64,000 bases of DNA from Blautia sp. (GCA_023664455.1 JAMPFM010000005.1:1-64000); one strand, 5' to 3'; positions 9,802 to 19,001 are shown, counted from the stretch's first letter. Numbers and translations: made by a program. The notes: generated from the letters alone by a model not told the origin.

Positions 9802-10803
9802 TTAGCCTAATTCTGCAAAATATTTGATTGTTCTAACCATCTGGCTTGTGTAGCTGTTCTCATTGTCATACCAGGAAACAACCTGTACCAGATTGTCTGC
9901 GCCAACCATAGTCTGTGTTGCATCAAATAAAGAACCATATCTCATACCGATAACATCAGAAGATACGATTTCTTCATCGTTATAACCATAAGACTCGTTA
10001 GCTGCTGCTTTCATCGCTGCATTGATTTCTTCTTTTGTTACAGATTTCTCAACTGTTGCTACTAGGATAGTGGTGGAACCTGTCGGAGTAGGAACACGCT
10101 GAGCGGAACCGATTAATTTGCCGTTCAATTCAGGAATAACAAGACCGATTGCTTTTGCAGCGCCTGTGCTATTCGGAACGATGTTGATAGCGCCTGCACG
10201 GGATCTTCTCAAATCACCTTTTCTCTGAGGTCCATCAAGAATCATCTGATCGCCTGTGTAAGCATGAATTGTACTCATGATACCAGATTTGATGGTTGCC
10301 AGGTCATTCAGGGCTTTTGCCATAGGCGCTAAGCAGTTTGTAGTACAGGATGCTGCGGAAATAATTGTGTCATCCTTTGTCAATGTTGTGTGGTTTACAT
10401 TGTAAACGATTGTAGGAAGGTCATTTCCAGCAGGAGCGGAAATAACAACTTTCTTAGCGCCAGCATTGATGTGTGCCTGTGCTTTGTCTTTTGATGTATA
10501 GAAACCGGAGCACTCTAAAACAACATCAACTCCCAGCTCTCCCCAAGGACAATTGTTAGCGTCCGGCTCTTTGTAAATTTTCAGGGTCTTGCCATCAACC
10601 GTAATGGAATCTTCGCCAGCAGAAACAGTCTCTGCCTTCTCATATCTGCCCTGTGAAGAATCATACTTTAACAAATGTGCCAACATCTTGGGACTTGTTA
10701 AGTCATTGATTGCTACTACTTCGTATCCCTCTGCACCAAACATCTGTCTGAATGCAAGACGACCGATACGACCAAAACCATTGATTGCTACTTTTACTGC
10801 CAT
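9802..10803 (-). CDS. gap: Glyceraldehyde-3-phosphate dehydrogenase, type I
   Basis: Oxidises and phosphorylates glyceraldehyde 3-phosphate using NAD. The 333-residue protein has the Rossmann start NGFGRIGR, the active-site Cys in [12 protein letters not shown] and the catalytic His in [10 protein letters not shown]. An AGGAGG-type site (TTAGGAGG) sits before the ATG. It is the first gene of gap-pgk-tpiA; no cggR regulator gene precedes it here. An imperfect hairpin in its 5' leader (10848-10874) could affect expression. Confidence 0.97.
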   Translation of the reverse strand: MAVKVAINGFGRIGRLAFRQMFGAEGYEVVAINDLTSPKMLAHLLKYDSSQGRYEKAETVSAGEDSITVDGKTLKIYKEPDANNCPWGELGVDVVLECSGFYTSKDKAQAHINAGAKKVVISAPAGNDLPTIVYNVNHTTLTKDDTIISAASCTTNCLAPMAKALNDLATIKSGIMSTIHAYTGDQMILDGPQRKGDLRRSRAGAINIVPNSTGAAKAIGLVIPELNGKLIGSAQRVPTPTGSTTILVATVEKSVTKEEINAAMKAAANESYGYNDEEIVSSDVIGMRYGSLFDATQTMVGADNLVQVVSWYDNENSYTSQMVRTIKYFAELG

Positions 10804-11228
10804 TTTCGTTTCCTCCTAATATAAATTAATTAGATTTTATATTGTTCTGCCAGCCTGCAAAAAGCAGATTGGCAAAATTTTGTCAGCAAGTTTATTTTAC
10901 CTAATTTGTCCACAAAATTCAAGATGTAAATCACAAATATTTGGAATTAAATGAGATTTTTTCCATAAATGCTAATTTGTAACAGATTGCTTCCAGTAAA
11001 TGGACGCTTGGGACTTTGTCGTTTTGAACTTGCAGCTTTAAACTTTGTGCTTTAAACTTTGTATCGCCGGGACTTGTCTTTTTCCATAAAATAAACTACA
11101 CTGATACCAGTAACCTCTCTTTTACCTCAACCTGCGATATTTGTTGCAAGACGCTGACAGCGTCTGCACAAATTCGCGATTGAAAATCACTGATTTTTAA
11201 TCTAGTATGCCACAGGAGGATAGAAACT
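10804..11228. other. Divergent intergenic region between gap and hisJ
   Basis: No gene seen. On the gap side there is an imperfect hairpin at 10848-10874 (TGCCA..CTGC with GCAG..TGGCA). A perfect 14-bp tandem repeat (GCTTTAAACTTTGT, twice) occupies 11035-11062. A dispersed structured repeat sits at 11133-11201, listed separately. I could not identify a convincing -35/-10 pair for gap. Confidence 0.5.
11133..11201 (+). repeat. Structured dispersed repeat, member 1 (upstream of hisJ)
   Basis: An imperfect outer stem (GCGATATTTGTTGC with GCACAAATTCGCG) holds an inner AGACGCTG/CAGCGTCT stem. A second hairpin (ATTGAAAAT/ATTTTTAAT) follows. The sequence and order match the element at 26756-26828; the shared block reads AAATTCGCGRTTGAAAR. 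It lies just before the hisJ ribosome binding site, so it would form the end of that leader. Confidence 0.6.
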
Positions 11229-12047
11229 ATGCCGATTACAGCAGATTATCATTTGCATTCTTCTTTTTCCGGTGATTCCGATACGCCGATGGAAGAGATG
11301 ATTTTAGAAGGAATCCGTCTGGGACTGACCAAAATGTGCTTTACGGAGCATCAGGACTACGACTATCCCGCCTTGGAAAACTTCCCTACAGGATATTTTG
11401 AATTAGATCCGGATTCTTATTATTCGGAATTTTTGAAACAAAAAGACGCCTACGCAGACAGAATTAAGCTCTGTTTCGGCGTGGAACTTGGGCTGCAGCC
11501 CCATCTTCGCGACAGGAATGTCGCTTTTATAAAAGCGCACCCTTATGATTTCGTCATTGGCTCTTCCCATCTCTGCAATGGAAAGGATCCTGCCTTCCCG
11601 GATTTTTACCGGGGCAAAACGCAGAAAGAAGCCTATCGGGAATACTTTGAATCCATTCTGGATAATTTGCAGACTCCCCCGGATTTCGATGTATACGGGC
11701 ACCTTGACTATATCGTCCGCTATGGGCCAGACAAGGATGAAGGATATTCTTATGAACAATACCGGGATATCTTCGACGCTATTCTAAAAAAGCTGATTGC
11801 AGACGGCAAAGGCATTGAAATTAATACAAAAGGGCTGACTGCGGGGCTTCGGGATATCCACCCCTGCACCGCTATCCTGCGCCGTTATAAAGAACTGGGC
11901 GGAGAGATTATCACTATCGGTTCCGACGCCCATGCGTCTTTACAAATCGCCAACCATTTTGAGCGCGCCGCCGCCGTTTTAAATGAATGTGGATTCCGCT
12001 ATTATACCACTTTTGAAGGGCGAAATGCTATCTTTCACCAGATATGA
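11229..12047 (+). CDS. hisJ: PHP-family histidinol-phosphatase (HisJ type)
   Basis: Probably removes phosphate from L-histidinol phosphate in histidine synthesis. The 272-residue protein has the metal-binding PHP motifs: HLH at residues 8-10, FTEHQDYD, GSSH, GHLDYIVRYG and the closing GSDAH. AGGAGG precedes the ATG by 8-9 nt. No other his genes are nearby, so other PHP phosphoesterase substrates are possible. The last 69 bp overlap the 3' end of the convergent small gene on the minus strand. Confidence 0.8.
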   Translation: MPITADYHLHSSFSGDSDTPMEEMILEGIRLGLTKMCFTEHQDYDYPALENFPTGYFELDPDSYYSEFLKQKDAYADRIKLCFGVELGLQPHLRDRNVAFIKAHPYDFVIGSSHLCNGKDPAFPDFYRGKTQKEAYREYFESILDNLQTPPDFDVYGHLDYIVRYGPDKDEGYSYEQYRDIFDAILKKLIADGKGIEINTKGLTAGLRDIHPCTAILRRYKELGGEIITIGSDAHASLQIANHFERAAAVLNECGFRYYTTFEGRNAIFHQI

Positions 12048-12308
12048 GCCGTCAAAAAAATTGACTTTTTCCCTGGCGTCTTTTACTTTTCTGAGAATCG
12101 CCGTCTTAGCATTGCTCTTCTGACTGCTGTTTACGCAGATAACATAGCTGCCTTCTTTGCCCGGAAGCGCCTTTTTAAATTTGATAAAAAAAGAGATGCC
12201 CGCGCCAAAGAAGGCTTTTTTAATAAACTCTTTTGTTTCCTTATCATACACTTCGCACAATTCTATTTCATTATTCACTGTTACATGGGTTAGTTTTGAC
12301 TCTACCAT
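11979..12308 (-). CDS. Conserved-looking hypothetical protein (109 aa)
   Basis: I do not recognise the family. The frame is supported by AAGGAG about 9 nt before the ATG and by an otherwise empty stretch on this strand. The protein is basic and soluble, with no signal or membrane segment, and has alternating strands in the middle (GSYVICVNSSQKSNAKTAIL). It overlaps the end of hisJ tail to tail by 69 bp, and the overlapped C-terminus (about 23 residues) may be less conserved than the rest. Function unknown. Confidence 0.65.
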   Translation of the reverse strand: MVESKLTHVTVNNEIELCEVYDKETKEFIKKAFFGAGISFFIKFKKALPGKEGSYVICVNSSQKSNAKTAILRKVKDAREKVNFFDGSYLVKDSISPFKSGIIAESTFI

Positions 12309-12579
12309 TTTCTATCTTACTCCTTTTTACAGACTTACAGCCCTTTACACCGTCTCACCCTGCGCGGACTGCTTCCTACGTTCATTTCTCATTCTATGTA
12401 TGGTTTCTATCAGAATATTCTAACAATATTACGCTTTCAGACCTTTCCATCACAGGCCGCCCGTTTTCTGTCAGAAATATAGGAAAACTTTTCCTTTTTT
12501 CAATCTCATCATAACATGGAAACTATGAAAATAACGTGAAAGAAAACGATAGATTTTCTTAATTTTTTCTTAGGATATG
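12309..12579. other. Intergenic region upstream of the small hypothetical gene
   Basis: This 271-bp stretch holds the upstream region of the minus-strand hypothetical gene and the untranslated end of mnmA. I see no RNA gene, repeat or convincing promoter in it. Confidence 0.5.
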
Positions 12580-13656
12580 CTAAGTTCCCATAATGACGCC
12601 GCCCCCAAGCACATACCCGTCCTCGTAGAAGACGACTGCCTGTCCCGGTGTAATCGCCCTGACAGGCGCATAAAAACTGCATTTTATCACATCTTCGCCG
12701 GTTCTTTCAATCAGACAGCGCTCCCCCTTATGGGCATAGCGTATTTTCGCCGTCACCTCTCTTGCCTGTGTCAAATCTTCCATGCCCATGAAATTCAAGT
12801 GATTGCAAAAAAGAGAAGACCCCAGCACATCCTCGGCTTCCCCGATGACGACTTCATTCGTTCCGGATCTGATCTGCGTCACAAACACGGGATGACCCAG
12901 GGCAAGATTCAGCCCTTTGCGCTGCCCGATGGTATAATGCGTGATTCCCTGATGTTTCCCTAAGACAACGCCCTCTTTTGTCACATAATTGCCCTCGCCC
13001 GGCGTCCTATCCGCCGCCACTTTCTCAATAAACGCCGCATAGTCATTATCGGGAATAAAACAGATTTCCTGGCTGTCCGGCTTATGGGCGATGGGAAGCC
13101 CTGCCCACTCTGCAATTCTACGGACTTCCTCTTTGGTATACTCTCCTATCGGCATCAGCGTATGGCGCAGCTGCTCCTGCGTCAGATTATACAATGCATA
13201 AGTCTGATCTTTTGTGGTCGTGGCGGAAACACCGATAGTATATCGCCCGTCCGGGAGCGTCAGAATCCTTGCGTAATGTCCGGTCGCAATATAATCTGCA
13301 CCGATTTCCATACTCCTTTGCAGCAAAGATTCCCATTTGACATAGCGGTTGCAGGCGATACAGGGATTGGGCGTCTGTCCGTCTAAATAGGCGTCTACAA
13401 AATAATCGATGACCTTTTCCTGAAATTCCTTTTTAAAATTCATCACATAATAAGGAATATCCAGTTTCTGCGCTACTGCCCTGGCATCTTCTACTGCGGA
13501 TAATCCGCAGCAACCGCCATTTTCCGCCCTATCTTCTTCATCCTGCCATGTCTTCATCGTAACGCCGATTACCTCGTATCCCTGTTCTTTCAGTAAATAT
13601 GCAGCGACGGAAGAATCCACCCCGCCAGACATTCCTACTACTACTTTCTTCTTCAT
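12580..13656 (-). CDS. mnmA: tRNA-specific 2-thiouridylase MnmA
   Basis: Makes 2-thiouridine at the wobble base of Lys, Glu and Gln tRNAs, using ATP and a sulfur relay. The protein of about 358 residues has the PP-loop GMSGGVDSS, the first catalytic Cys in NPCIACNRYVKW and the second in SQEICFIP. Two starts compete: the ATG at 13668 (MVIKM...) has GGGAG only 1 nt before it, while the ATG at 13656 (MKKKVVVGM) has a 13-nt gap and matches the family start. I chose 13656. The leader matches that of two other genes in this window (see the repeat-borne start finding). Confidence 0.95.
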   Translation of the reverse strand: MKKKVVVGMSGGVDSSVAAYLLKEQGYEVIGVTMKTWQDEEDRAENGGCCGLSAVEDARAVAQKLDIPYYVMNFKKEFQEKVIDYFVDAYLDGQTPNPCIACNRYVKWESLLQRSMEIGADYIATGHYARILTLPDGRYTIGVSATTTKDQTYALYNLTQEQLRHTLMPIGEYTKEEVRRIAEWAGLPIAHKPDSQEICFIPDNDYAAFIEKVAADRTPGEGNYVTKEGVVLGKHQGITHYTIGQRKGLNLALGHPVFVTQIRSGTNEVVIGEAEDVLGSSLFCNHLNFMGMEDLTQAREVTAKIRYAHKGERCLIERTGEDVIKCSFYAPVRAITPGQAVVFYEDGYVLGGGVIMGT

Positions 13657-13856
13657 TTTAATAACCATGCTCCCTTCTTAGTCCGCGAATTTGAGCAGCA
13701 TTGCAAGCGCTTTTGCACCCGACTTGCCCGCAATGGCATCTTTCTTAAATCTGTTTTCCTGCTGCATGATAGAAATCATATCATTGCCCCCGGTTCTGTT
13801 CTGCCCTTGGCTTTTTTCGCATACTATAAAATAATGAATTTTCCCGTTGGTGTTGT

Positions 13857-15230
13857 ATGCAGCGTAAAAATCCTCTGTTCATCGGAACCATTATTTTAAC
13901 CGTCACCGGACTCCTCAGTCGTTTTATCGGCTTTTTTTATCGAATTTTTCTCTCAAAAGTATTCGGTGCGGAAGGCATGGGCATCTATCAGTTGATTTCC
14001 CCGGTGCTTGCCCTCTCTTTTTCCCTGACCGTATCCGGTATGCAGACCGCCATTTCTAAATATGTAGCAAATGAAACCACAACCCATGACTATAAAACGT
14101 CTTTTAAAACCCTGTGGACGGGATTTCTATTCTCTATGGCGCTTTCTTTCGGTTGTATGGCTTTCATTTACCACTATTCCGAATGGATCGCCGTCGTGTT
14201 TCTATTAGAAGAACGGACTGCACCGCTACTTCGTATTATATCACTTTCTATTCCGATGGCTACCGTTCATTCCTGTATTAACGGATATTTTTATGGAATT
14301 AAAAAAACTGCGGTTCCCGCCCTGTCCCAATTGACGGAGCAGATTGTACGGGTAGGCTCTGTTTATCTGATTTACTATATCTGCGCCAGACGGGATATGA
14401 CTCCCACCATCAGTTTCGCGGTAGTCGGGCTAGTCATCGGGGAAGGGGCTTCCATGATCGTTTCTATCATCGCCATCCTCTGTCGCCGGCACACGATTTC
14501 CTGCCAAAAAACTTCCCCCCTTCTATCCGCCCCTGCAAACAGCGCTTCTGCTGCCTATGGGACGATTCTGGGGAATCTGCTGCGACTTTCCGTTCCTTTA
14601 TCCGCCAACCGCATCATCATCAATATCCTGCAAAGTATTGAAGCGGTCTTCATTCCGAATAAACTAATGGCTTATGGGCTGAATAATGCGGACGCTTTAG
14701 GCGTATACGGCGTGCTGACCGGCATGAGCCTCCCCCTCGTCCTGTTCCCATCCGCCCTGACCAATTCCATTTCCGTCCTGCTGCTGCCCATCGTTTCCGA
14801 GGCGGACGCAACCGGCAACCACACGACTGTAACCAAGGCGATTTTAAAATCCATCAAATACTGCCTATTGCTGGGTTTTGGCTGCACCGCCCTTTTCTTA
14901 CTATTCGGACGGACGGCGGGACGGCTTTTATACGACAGCGAGCTTGCCGGAAGTTTTATTCTGACGCTTAGCTTTATCTGTCCCTTCCTATATATTGCAA
15001 GTATGCTCAACAGTATTTTAAACGGACTTGGCAAAACTTCCCTGACCTTTCTCTACAGTATCGTCAGCCTCTTAGTCCGTCTGGCGTTCGTTTTTTTCAC
15101 GATTCCTATCTGGGGCATCAAGGGATACTTATGGGGCATTCTGGCAAGCCAGATGACGCAGACGCTTCTCTGCACCATTTCCGCCCTGCGGATATCCCAT
15201 AAGATCAAGCATGGAAAACAGAGACCATAA
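13857..15230 (+). CDS. Polysaccharide/lipid II-type flippase, SpoVB-like (MOP superfamily)
   Basis: The 457-residue protein is almost entirely membrane-embedded, with about 12-14 hydrophobic helices. Its N-terminus (ITGLLSRFIGFFYRIFLSKVFGAEGMGIYQL type) is that of stage V sporulation protein B and related MurJ-like flippases. It would move lipid-linked precursors during spore cortex or wall synthesis. The ribosome binding site is poor. It stands alone between mnmA and the long inverted repeat at 15237. A second, longer flippase of the same superfamily lies at 37039-38703, so the division of labour is uncertain. Confidence 0.8.
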   Translation: MQRKNPLFIGTIILTVTGLLSRFIGFFYRIFLSKVFGAEGMGIYQLISPVLALSFSLTVSGMQTAISKYVANETTTHDYKTSFKTLWTGFLFSMALSFGCMAFIYHYSEWIAVVFLLEERTAPLLRIISLSIPMATVHSCINGYFYGIKKTAVPALSQLTEQIVRVGSVYLIYYICARRDMTPTISFAVVGLVIGEGASMIVSIIAILCRRHTISCQKTSPLLSAPANSASAAYGTILGNLLRLSVPLSANRIIINILQSIEAVFIPNKLMAYGLNNADALGVYGVLTGMSLPLVLFPSALTNSISVLLLPIVSEADATGNHTTVTKAILKSIKYCLLLGFGCTALFLLFGRTAGRLLYDSELAGSFILTLSFICPFLYIASMLNSILNGLGKTSLTFLYSIVSLLVRLAFVFFTIPIWGIKGYLWGILASQMTQTLLCTISALRISHKIKHGKQRP

Positions 15231-15236
15231 AGAAAC

Positions 15237-15462
15237 CCACGGAAATCAATTTTCAGCCAGCATGTAGAAATTGAGATGGCAGGACAGATAGAAATCCCGC
15301 GAAGGCACGCTCTCGCTCCGTGAAAAATGCAGCGGTACTAAGTTCAAAAGCCGCTCTGCGCCTTTTTCACTAAGGACCGGCATTTTTCAAGGGTCTTCGC
15401 GGGATTTCTATCTGTCCTGCCGATTCCATGTTAAAGAGCTGACTGAAAATTGATTTCCGTGG
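15237..15462. repeat. 226-bp long inverted repeat
   Basis: There are two nested perfect stems. The outer is 20 bp (15237-15256 with 15443-15462); the inner is 27 bp (15278-15304 with 15395-15421). A third 10-bp stem (TGAAAAATGC/GCATTTTTCA, 15321-15330 with 15380-15389) competes with a different local pairing (GTGAAAAA with TTTTTCAC). It fills the space between the flippase gene and DAHP synthase, codes for nothing visible, and has a shorter relative at 24589-24704. It could be a MITE-like element or a structured RNA. Confidence 0.85.
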
Positions 15463-15479
15463 AAGAAACCGAATCGGAC

Positions 15480-15508
15480 TTGCGCTTCTGAAATGAATAT
15501 ACTATAAT
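15480..15508 (+). promoter_or_regulatory. Candidate sigma-A promoter of DAHP synthase
   Basis: A perfect TATAAT (15503-15508) lies 17 bp after a weak -35 TTGCGC (15480-15485), 55 bp before the start codon. Confidence 0.5.
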
Positions 15509-15563
15509 AACAAAGGTTTTATGAAAATAAAAATGATAAGAAACAAAGGAGCTGTGTTGAAAA

Positions 15564-16592
15564 ATGTCTTTTCATTATGTGAATATACTCCCGACGCCGG
15601 AAGAAATCAGAGCCGAGTTTCCGGTTCCGGCGGATCTTGCCGCATTAAAAAAACAGCGTGACTTAGAAATTAGTGACGTTCTTACCGGTAAAAGCAATAA
15701 ATTCCTCGTGATTATCGGTCCTTGTTCCGCCGATAACGAAGACGCTGTCTGCGACTACATCAGCCGTCTTACCAAAGTCAGCGAAAAAGTCAGGGACAAA
15801 CTGATTCTGATTCCCAGAATTTATACCAATAAGCCCCGTACTACCGGGGAAGGCTATAAGGGCATCGTCAGCCAGCCGGATCCTGAGAAAAAACCGGACT
15901 TTAAAGCCGGGCTGATTGCCATGCGGAAAATGCATATCCATGCTATGGAAGTATCCGGGCTGACTGCCGCCGATGAAATGCTCTATCCCGATAACTGGGG
16001 GTATGTAGAGGACATCCTTTCCTATGTCGCAATCGGCGCACGTTCTGTCGAGGATCAGCAGCATCGCATGACCGTAAGCGGTTTTGACGTTGCCAGCGGC
16101 ATGAAAAATCCCACCAGCGGCACGCTTTCTGTCATGTTAAATTCCGTTTACGCGGCGCAGCAGCCACACTCCTTCATCTATCGGGGTCAGGAAGTAAGAA
16201 CCACCGGCAACCCGCTGGCGCACACCGTCCTCCGCGGCGCTGAAAATAAGCATGGGCAGAGCATTCCCAACTACCATTATGAAGATTTAATCAGACTGCT
16301 GACACTCTACCAGGAACGCGATTTGAAAAATCCCGCCTGCATCATCGACGCTAACCACAGCAATTCCAATAAGGAATACGCCCAACAGATACGAATCGTA
16401 AAAGAAGTGATGCACAGCCGGAAACTCAGTCCTGACATCTATCACCTTGTAAAAGGCGTTATGATTGAAAGTTATCTGGAAGAAGGCTCACAGAAAGTAG
16501 GCGGTGGCGTCTACGGCAAATCCATTACTGACCCATGCCTTGGCTGGGAAGCGTCGGAGCGATTGATTTATGATATTGCAGAATATGAATAA
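15564..16592 (+). CDS. 3-deoxy-7-phosphoheptulonate (DAHP) synthase, class I AroFGH type
   Basis: Condenses phosphoenolpyruvate with erythrose 4-phosphate, the first step of aromatic amino acid synthesis. The 342-residue protein has the IIGPCSADN motif, RIYTNKPRTTGEGYKG, GARSVEDQQHR, the IDANHSNSNK metal/substrate stretch and KGVMIESYLEEGSQ. Length and motifs match the enterobacterial AroFGH subfamily with no fused chorismate mutase. AAAGGAG is 12 nt from the ATG; an in-frame TGA directly before it excludes a longer start. No other aromatic genes adjoin it. Confidence 0.93.
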   Translation: MSFHYVNILPTPEEIRAEFPVPADLAALKKQRDLEISDVLTGKSNKFLVIIGPCSADNEDAVCDYISRLTKVSEKVRDKLILIPRIYTNKPRTTGEGYKGIVSQPDPEKKPDFKAGLIAMRKMHIHAMEVSGLTAADEMLYPDNWGYVEDILSYVAIGARSVEDQQHRMTVSGFDVASGMKNPTSGTLSVMLNSVYAAQQPHSFIYRGQEVRTTGNPLAHTVLRGAENKHGQSIPNYHYEDLIRLLTLYQERDLKNPACIIDANHSNSNKEYAQQIRIVKEVMHSRKLSPDIYHLVKGVMIESYLEEGSQKVGGGVYGKSITDPCLGWEASERLIYDIAEYE

Positions 16593-16613
16593 ACAGACTC
16601 TTCTGACCATTTT

Positions 16614-16641
16614 AAAAGCTCATCCCCGCGGATGAGCTTTT
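16614..16641. terminator. Shared terminator of DAHP synthase and xerD
   Basis: An 11-bp perfect stem (AAAAGCTCATC and complement) with a CCCGCG loop is flanked by A and T runs. It serves two convergent genes; the xerD stop codon lies inside it. Confidence 0.75.
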
Positions 16642-17504
16642 GCATATACTTCCCTGATATGATTGTGACTCAGATTCGCATAAATCTGGGTCGTGGAAAT
16701 ATCTGAATGTCCCAGCATTTCCTGCACGCTTTTTAAATCCGCCCCATTTTCTACCAAGTGGGCTGCAAAAGAATGCCGCAGCGTATGGGGTGTAATATCC
16801 GCCTGAATCCCTGCTTTTTTGGCATAATGCTTGATTAATTTCCAGAATCCCTGACGGCTCATCGGCTGCCCGGAACAATTTACAAACAAAATATCGGATT
16901 TCTTATCTTTTATCATTGAGTCCCGCACATTGCCAAGATAATTATCCAGCGCATTTCTCGCAGCGCCGCCAAAAGGAATCACCCGCTCCTTACTGGCGTC
17001 TTTACAGACGATATATCCCATTTGCAGACTGAGGTCTGATACTTTCAAGGTAATCAATTCCGTTACGCGGATTCCGGTAGCATAGAGCAGCTCTAACATT
17101 GCCTTATCCCGGATTTCTTTCGATGAATTTCCCAAAGGCTGCTCCAAAAGCCTTACCACTTCATCCGGCGTCAGGATTTCCGGTATTTTTTTCTCAATCT
17201 TCGGCGCTTTCAGCCCGATGGATATATCCTCTGCCACCATTCCTTCCTGCAGCATGAAATGATAAAATGCTTTCATGGAAGCAATATTCCTGGATATGGT
17301 AGCAACTGCCATCTGCTTTTCTTCTAAATCTCTGATGTAAGCGCTTAAATCTTCCTGGGTTATTTCCTTAACGGTCTGGATTCCCTTAGACGCTATAAAG
17401 CTCTGAAATTTTTCCAAATCCCGTTTATACGACATCTCTGTATTGTTAGAAGTTCTCTTTACATTATGTAAATAAGAAATAAATGCTGTAATTTCTTTTT
17501 CCAT
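16620..17504 (-). CDS. xerD: Site-specific tyrosine recombinase XerD
   Basis: Resolves chromosome dimers at dif with its partner XerC. The 294-residue protein has the SAM-like N-terminal core-binding domain (residues about 1-90) and the catalytic domain with Arg in ATGIRVTEL, Lys in the KERVIPF hairpin, HTLRHSF (His and Arg), the GHSDISTTQIY His and the nucleophilic Tyr in that segment. The closing VYAKAHPRG tail is typical of XerD. Core-gene neighbours argue against a phage integrase. Confidence 0.9.
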   Translation of the reverse strand: MEKEITAFISYLHNVKRTSNNTEMSYKRDLEKFQSFIASKGIQTVKEITQEDLSAYIRDLEEKQMAVATISRNIASMKAFYHFMLQEGMVAEDISIGLKAPKIEKKIPEILTPDEVVRLLEQPLGNSSKEIRDKAMLELLYATGIRVTELITLKVSDLSLQMGYIVCKDASKERVIPFGGAARNALDNYLGNVRDSMIKDKKSDILFVNCSGQPMSRQGFWKLIKHYAKKAGIQADITPHTLRHSFAAHLVENGADLKSVQEMLGHSDISTTQIYANLSHNHIREVYAKAHPRG

Positions 17505-17635
17505 GAATCGGGAAGCCTTTCCTATCTGGTTTTATGTTAATGAAACCATTGTCCATTTAACATTATAAGCAGATTTTTCCCGAAAAGCAATCGCATTTTT
17601 CCCTATTTTTCCGGCATTTCTGGCATCCTCGTTGA

Positions 17636-17683
17636 AAAACACAAGATGTCGGCAACGAATATTTTATGTATACCACATCTTGT
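17636..17683 (-). terminator. Terminator after spoIIM
   Basis: ACAAGATGT/ACATCTTGT arms (17641-17649 and 17675-17683) are followed on the minus strand by GTTTTTC. Confidence 0.65.
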
Positions 17684-17691
17684 TTTCTTCC

Positions 17692-18300
17692 CTAAAAAAT
17701 TTTTAAGATAAACTGGATGACTTTAGGGTTTACATAACTTTCCACTGCACATCCTGAAAGAATTACAACAAAAATCCAGAAAAGTCGTATTCCTTTTCGC
17801 AGCAGAAACTGTTTTCCGTTTAAAAAATAACGTCCTTCCAGTCCTTCCGTTTTCCCATACAGGCTCCGGTTACAATCTATCCCCCACATCAACAGTAAAA
17901 AATAACCCGGTATCAGTAAAAAACCTTGTGGAAAAATGCTCGCCGCCATCAAAAAAAGACCTCTGATTCCATAACGGATCACTGCTATCGAAAGAATACA
18001 GCCCGCGCTGACTCCGAGATAACAGGCATATCCGCACACAATCGGAAGCCCTATCATCGTAGAAGCAACCATACTGACGATAAATATGGTAAACACCCTA
18101 TGCTTCACAATATAACCGAACAGATAACGATTGTTCCATTCACTGTTCTGTATCTGGTTTAGCATCGCCGCATTTAAAAGCCCGTCGTCCTGCACCCAGA
18201 CGTCATGCTTCATATTCACAAACAGGATTCCCAGAAACAGACCCGTCATAAATAAATACAGCAGATAATAACCATTTTTATTTATTTGTCCCGATATCAT
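17692..18300 (-). CDS. spoIIM: Stage II sporulation protein M
   Basis: SpoIIM acts with SpoIID and SpoIIP in peptidoglycan remodelling during engulfment. The protein of about 202 residues has several transmembrane segments (a start near residue 12, then about 70-125 and the C-terminal third) and the conserved ESYVNP segment close to the end. I prefer the ATG at 18300, with an AAGAGGG site 7 nt upstream, to the GTG at 18306, which touches that site. It stands alone, separated from the NUDIX gene by an inverted repeat. Confidence 0.85.
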   Translation of the reverse strand: MISGQINKNGYYLLYLFMTGLFLGILFVNMKHDVWVQDDGLLNAAMLNQIQNSEWNNRYLFGYIVKHRVFTIFIVSMVASTMIGLPIVCGYACYLGVSAGCILSIAVIRYGIRGLFLMAASIFPQGFLLIPGYFLLLMWGIDCNRSLYGKTEGLEGRYFLNGKQFLLRKGIRLFWIFVVILSGCAVESYVNPKVIQFILKIF

Positions 18301-18363
18301 AGGCACGCCCTCTTTCTAACTACCTAAATATATGTCGGGGGCTGTGCCTATATGCCAGACAAG

Positions 18364-18468
18364 TTATAGTTAACGACATTAGAAATTTCGTTTTCGCCCT
18401 TGCAAAAGCTTGCGTATAAGGTTTTTGCAAGAGCCGGAAACAGAAATTAATTATGTCGTTTACTATAA
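18364..18468. repeat. 105-bp imperfect inverted repeat overlapping the NUDIX gene end
   Basis: The left arm starts TTATAGTTAACGACAT and the right arm ends ATGTCGTTTACTATAA. The arms continue to pair imperfectly inward for about 45 bp each, closing on CTTGCAAAA/TTTTTGCAAG. The right arm supplies the last residues (NYSKRHN) and the stop of the NUDIX gene, so the element seems to have landed in that gene's 3' end. Confidence 0.75.
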
Positions 18469-19001
18469 TTACAATACTTATTTTTGTATGCAAGCAGGGC
18501 GGATACGGTTTTGCCATCCTGTATTTTACAGTCATAAATCATCTGTAACAACTCCTCGATTGCATACGCTTCTACATTGATAAACTCATCCTCGTCCAGA
18601 TGCTGGCTGCCGGGTTTTAAACCTGTGGCAACATAGACGTCTATCTTTTCATTGCAAAAAGCTACCGTCGTCCGCAGGGTAAGTAACAATTCTAATTTAT
18701 CCGCCTGATAACCGGTTTCTTCTTCCAATTCCCTTAGCGCCGCTATATCCGTCGGCTCGTCTATGCTGTCCAGTCCTCCCGCCGGCACTTCTAAGGTTTC
18801 CCTGTCAAGCGCGTTGCGATATTGCCTTACCATCAATATTTTACCCTCTTGATTCACCGGAACCACTGCCGCTGCGCCTTTATGCCCGATAAAATCCCAT
18901 GTGACCACATTGCCATTCGGCACTTTCACCGTATCCTGATAGTAATCAATAATCGCGCCTTTGTGCACCAGCGTCCTCTTTAAACGTTCAAATTTTTCCA
19001 T
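18447..19001 (-). CDS. NUDIX hydrolase, probable ADP-ribose pyrophosphatase
   Basis: Likely cleaves ADP-ribose to AMP and ribose 5-phosphate. The complete NUDIX box is present: a Gly-rich start (GGLDSIDEPTD) leading into ALRELEEETGY. The preceding PAGGLD segment and the layout match the ADP-ribose subgroup. The ATG at 19001 has GAGG 7 nt upstream; a TTG at 19007 is an alternative. The C-terminal residues are encoded by an inverted repeat arm, so the tail is probably not ancestral. Confidence 0.85.
   Translation of the reverse strand: MEKFERLKRTLVHKGAIIDYYQDTVKVPNGNVVTWDFIGHKGAAAVVPVNQEGKILMVRQYRNALDRETLEVPAGGLDSIDEPTDIAALRELEEETGYQADKLELLLTLRTTVAFCNEKIDVYVATGLKPGSQHLDEDEFINVEAYAIEELLQMIYDCKIQDGKTVSALLAYKNKYCNYSKRHN

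Noticed and set aside
11010..11078. GGGACTTTGTC and CGGGACTTGTC resembling CggR operator half-sites upstream of gap
   Set aside because: The two are 58 bp apart instead of adjacent, they are over 200 bp from the gap start, and no cggR gene is in the window.
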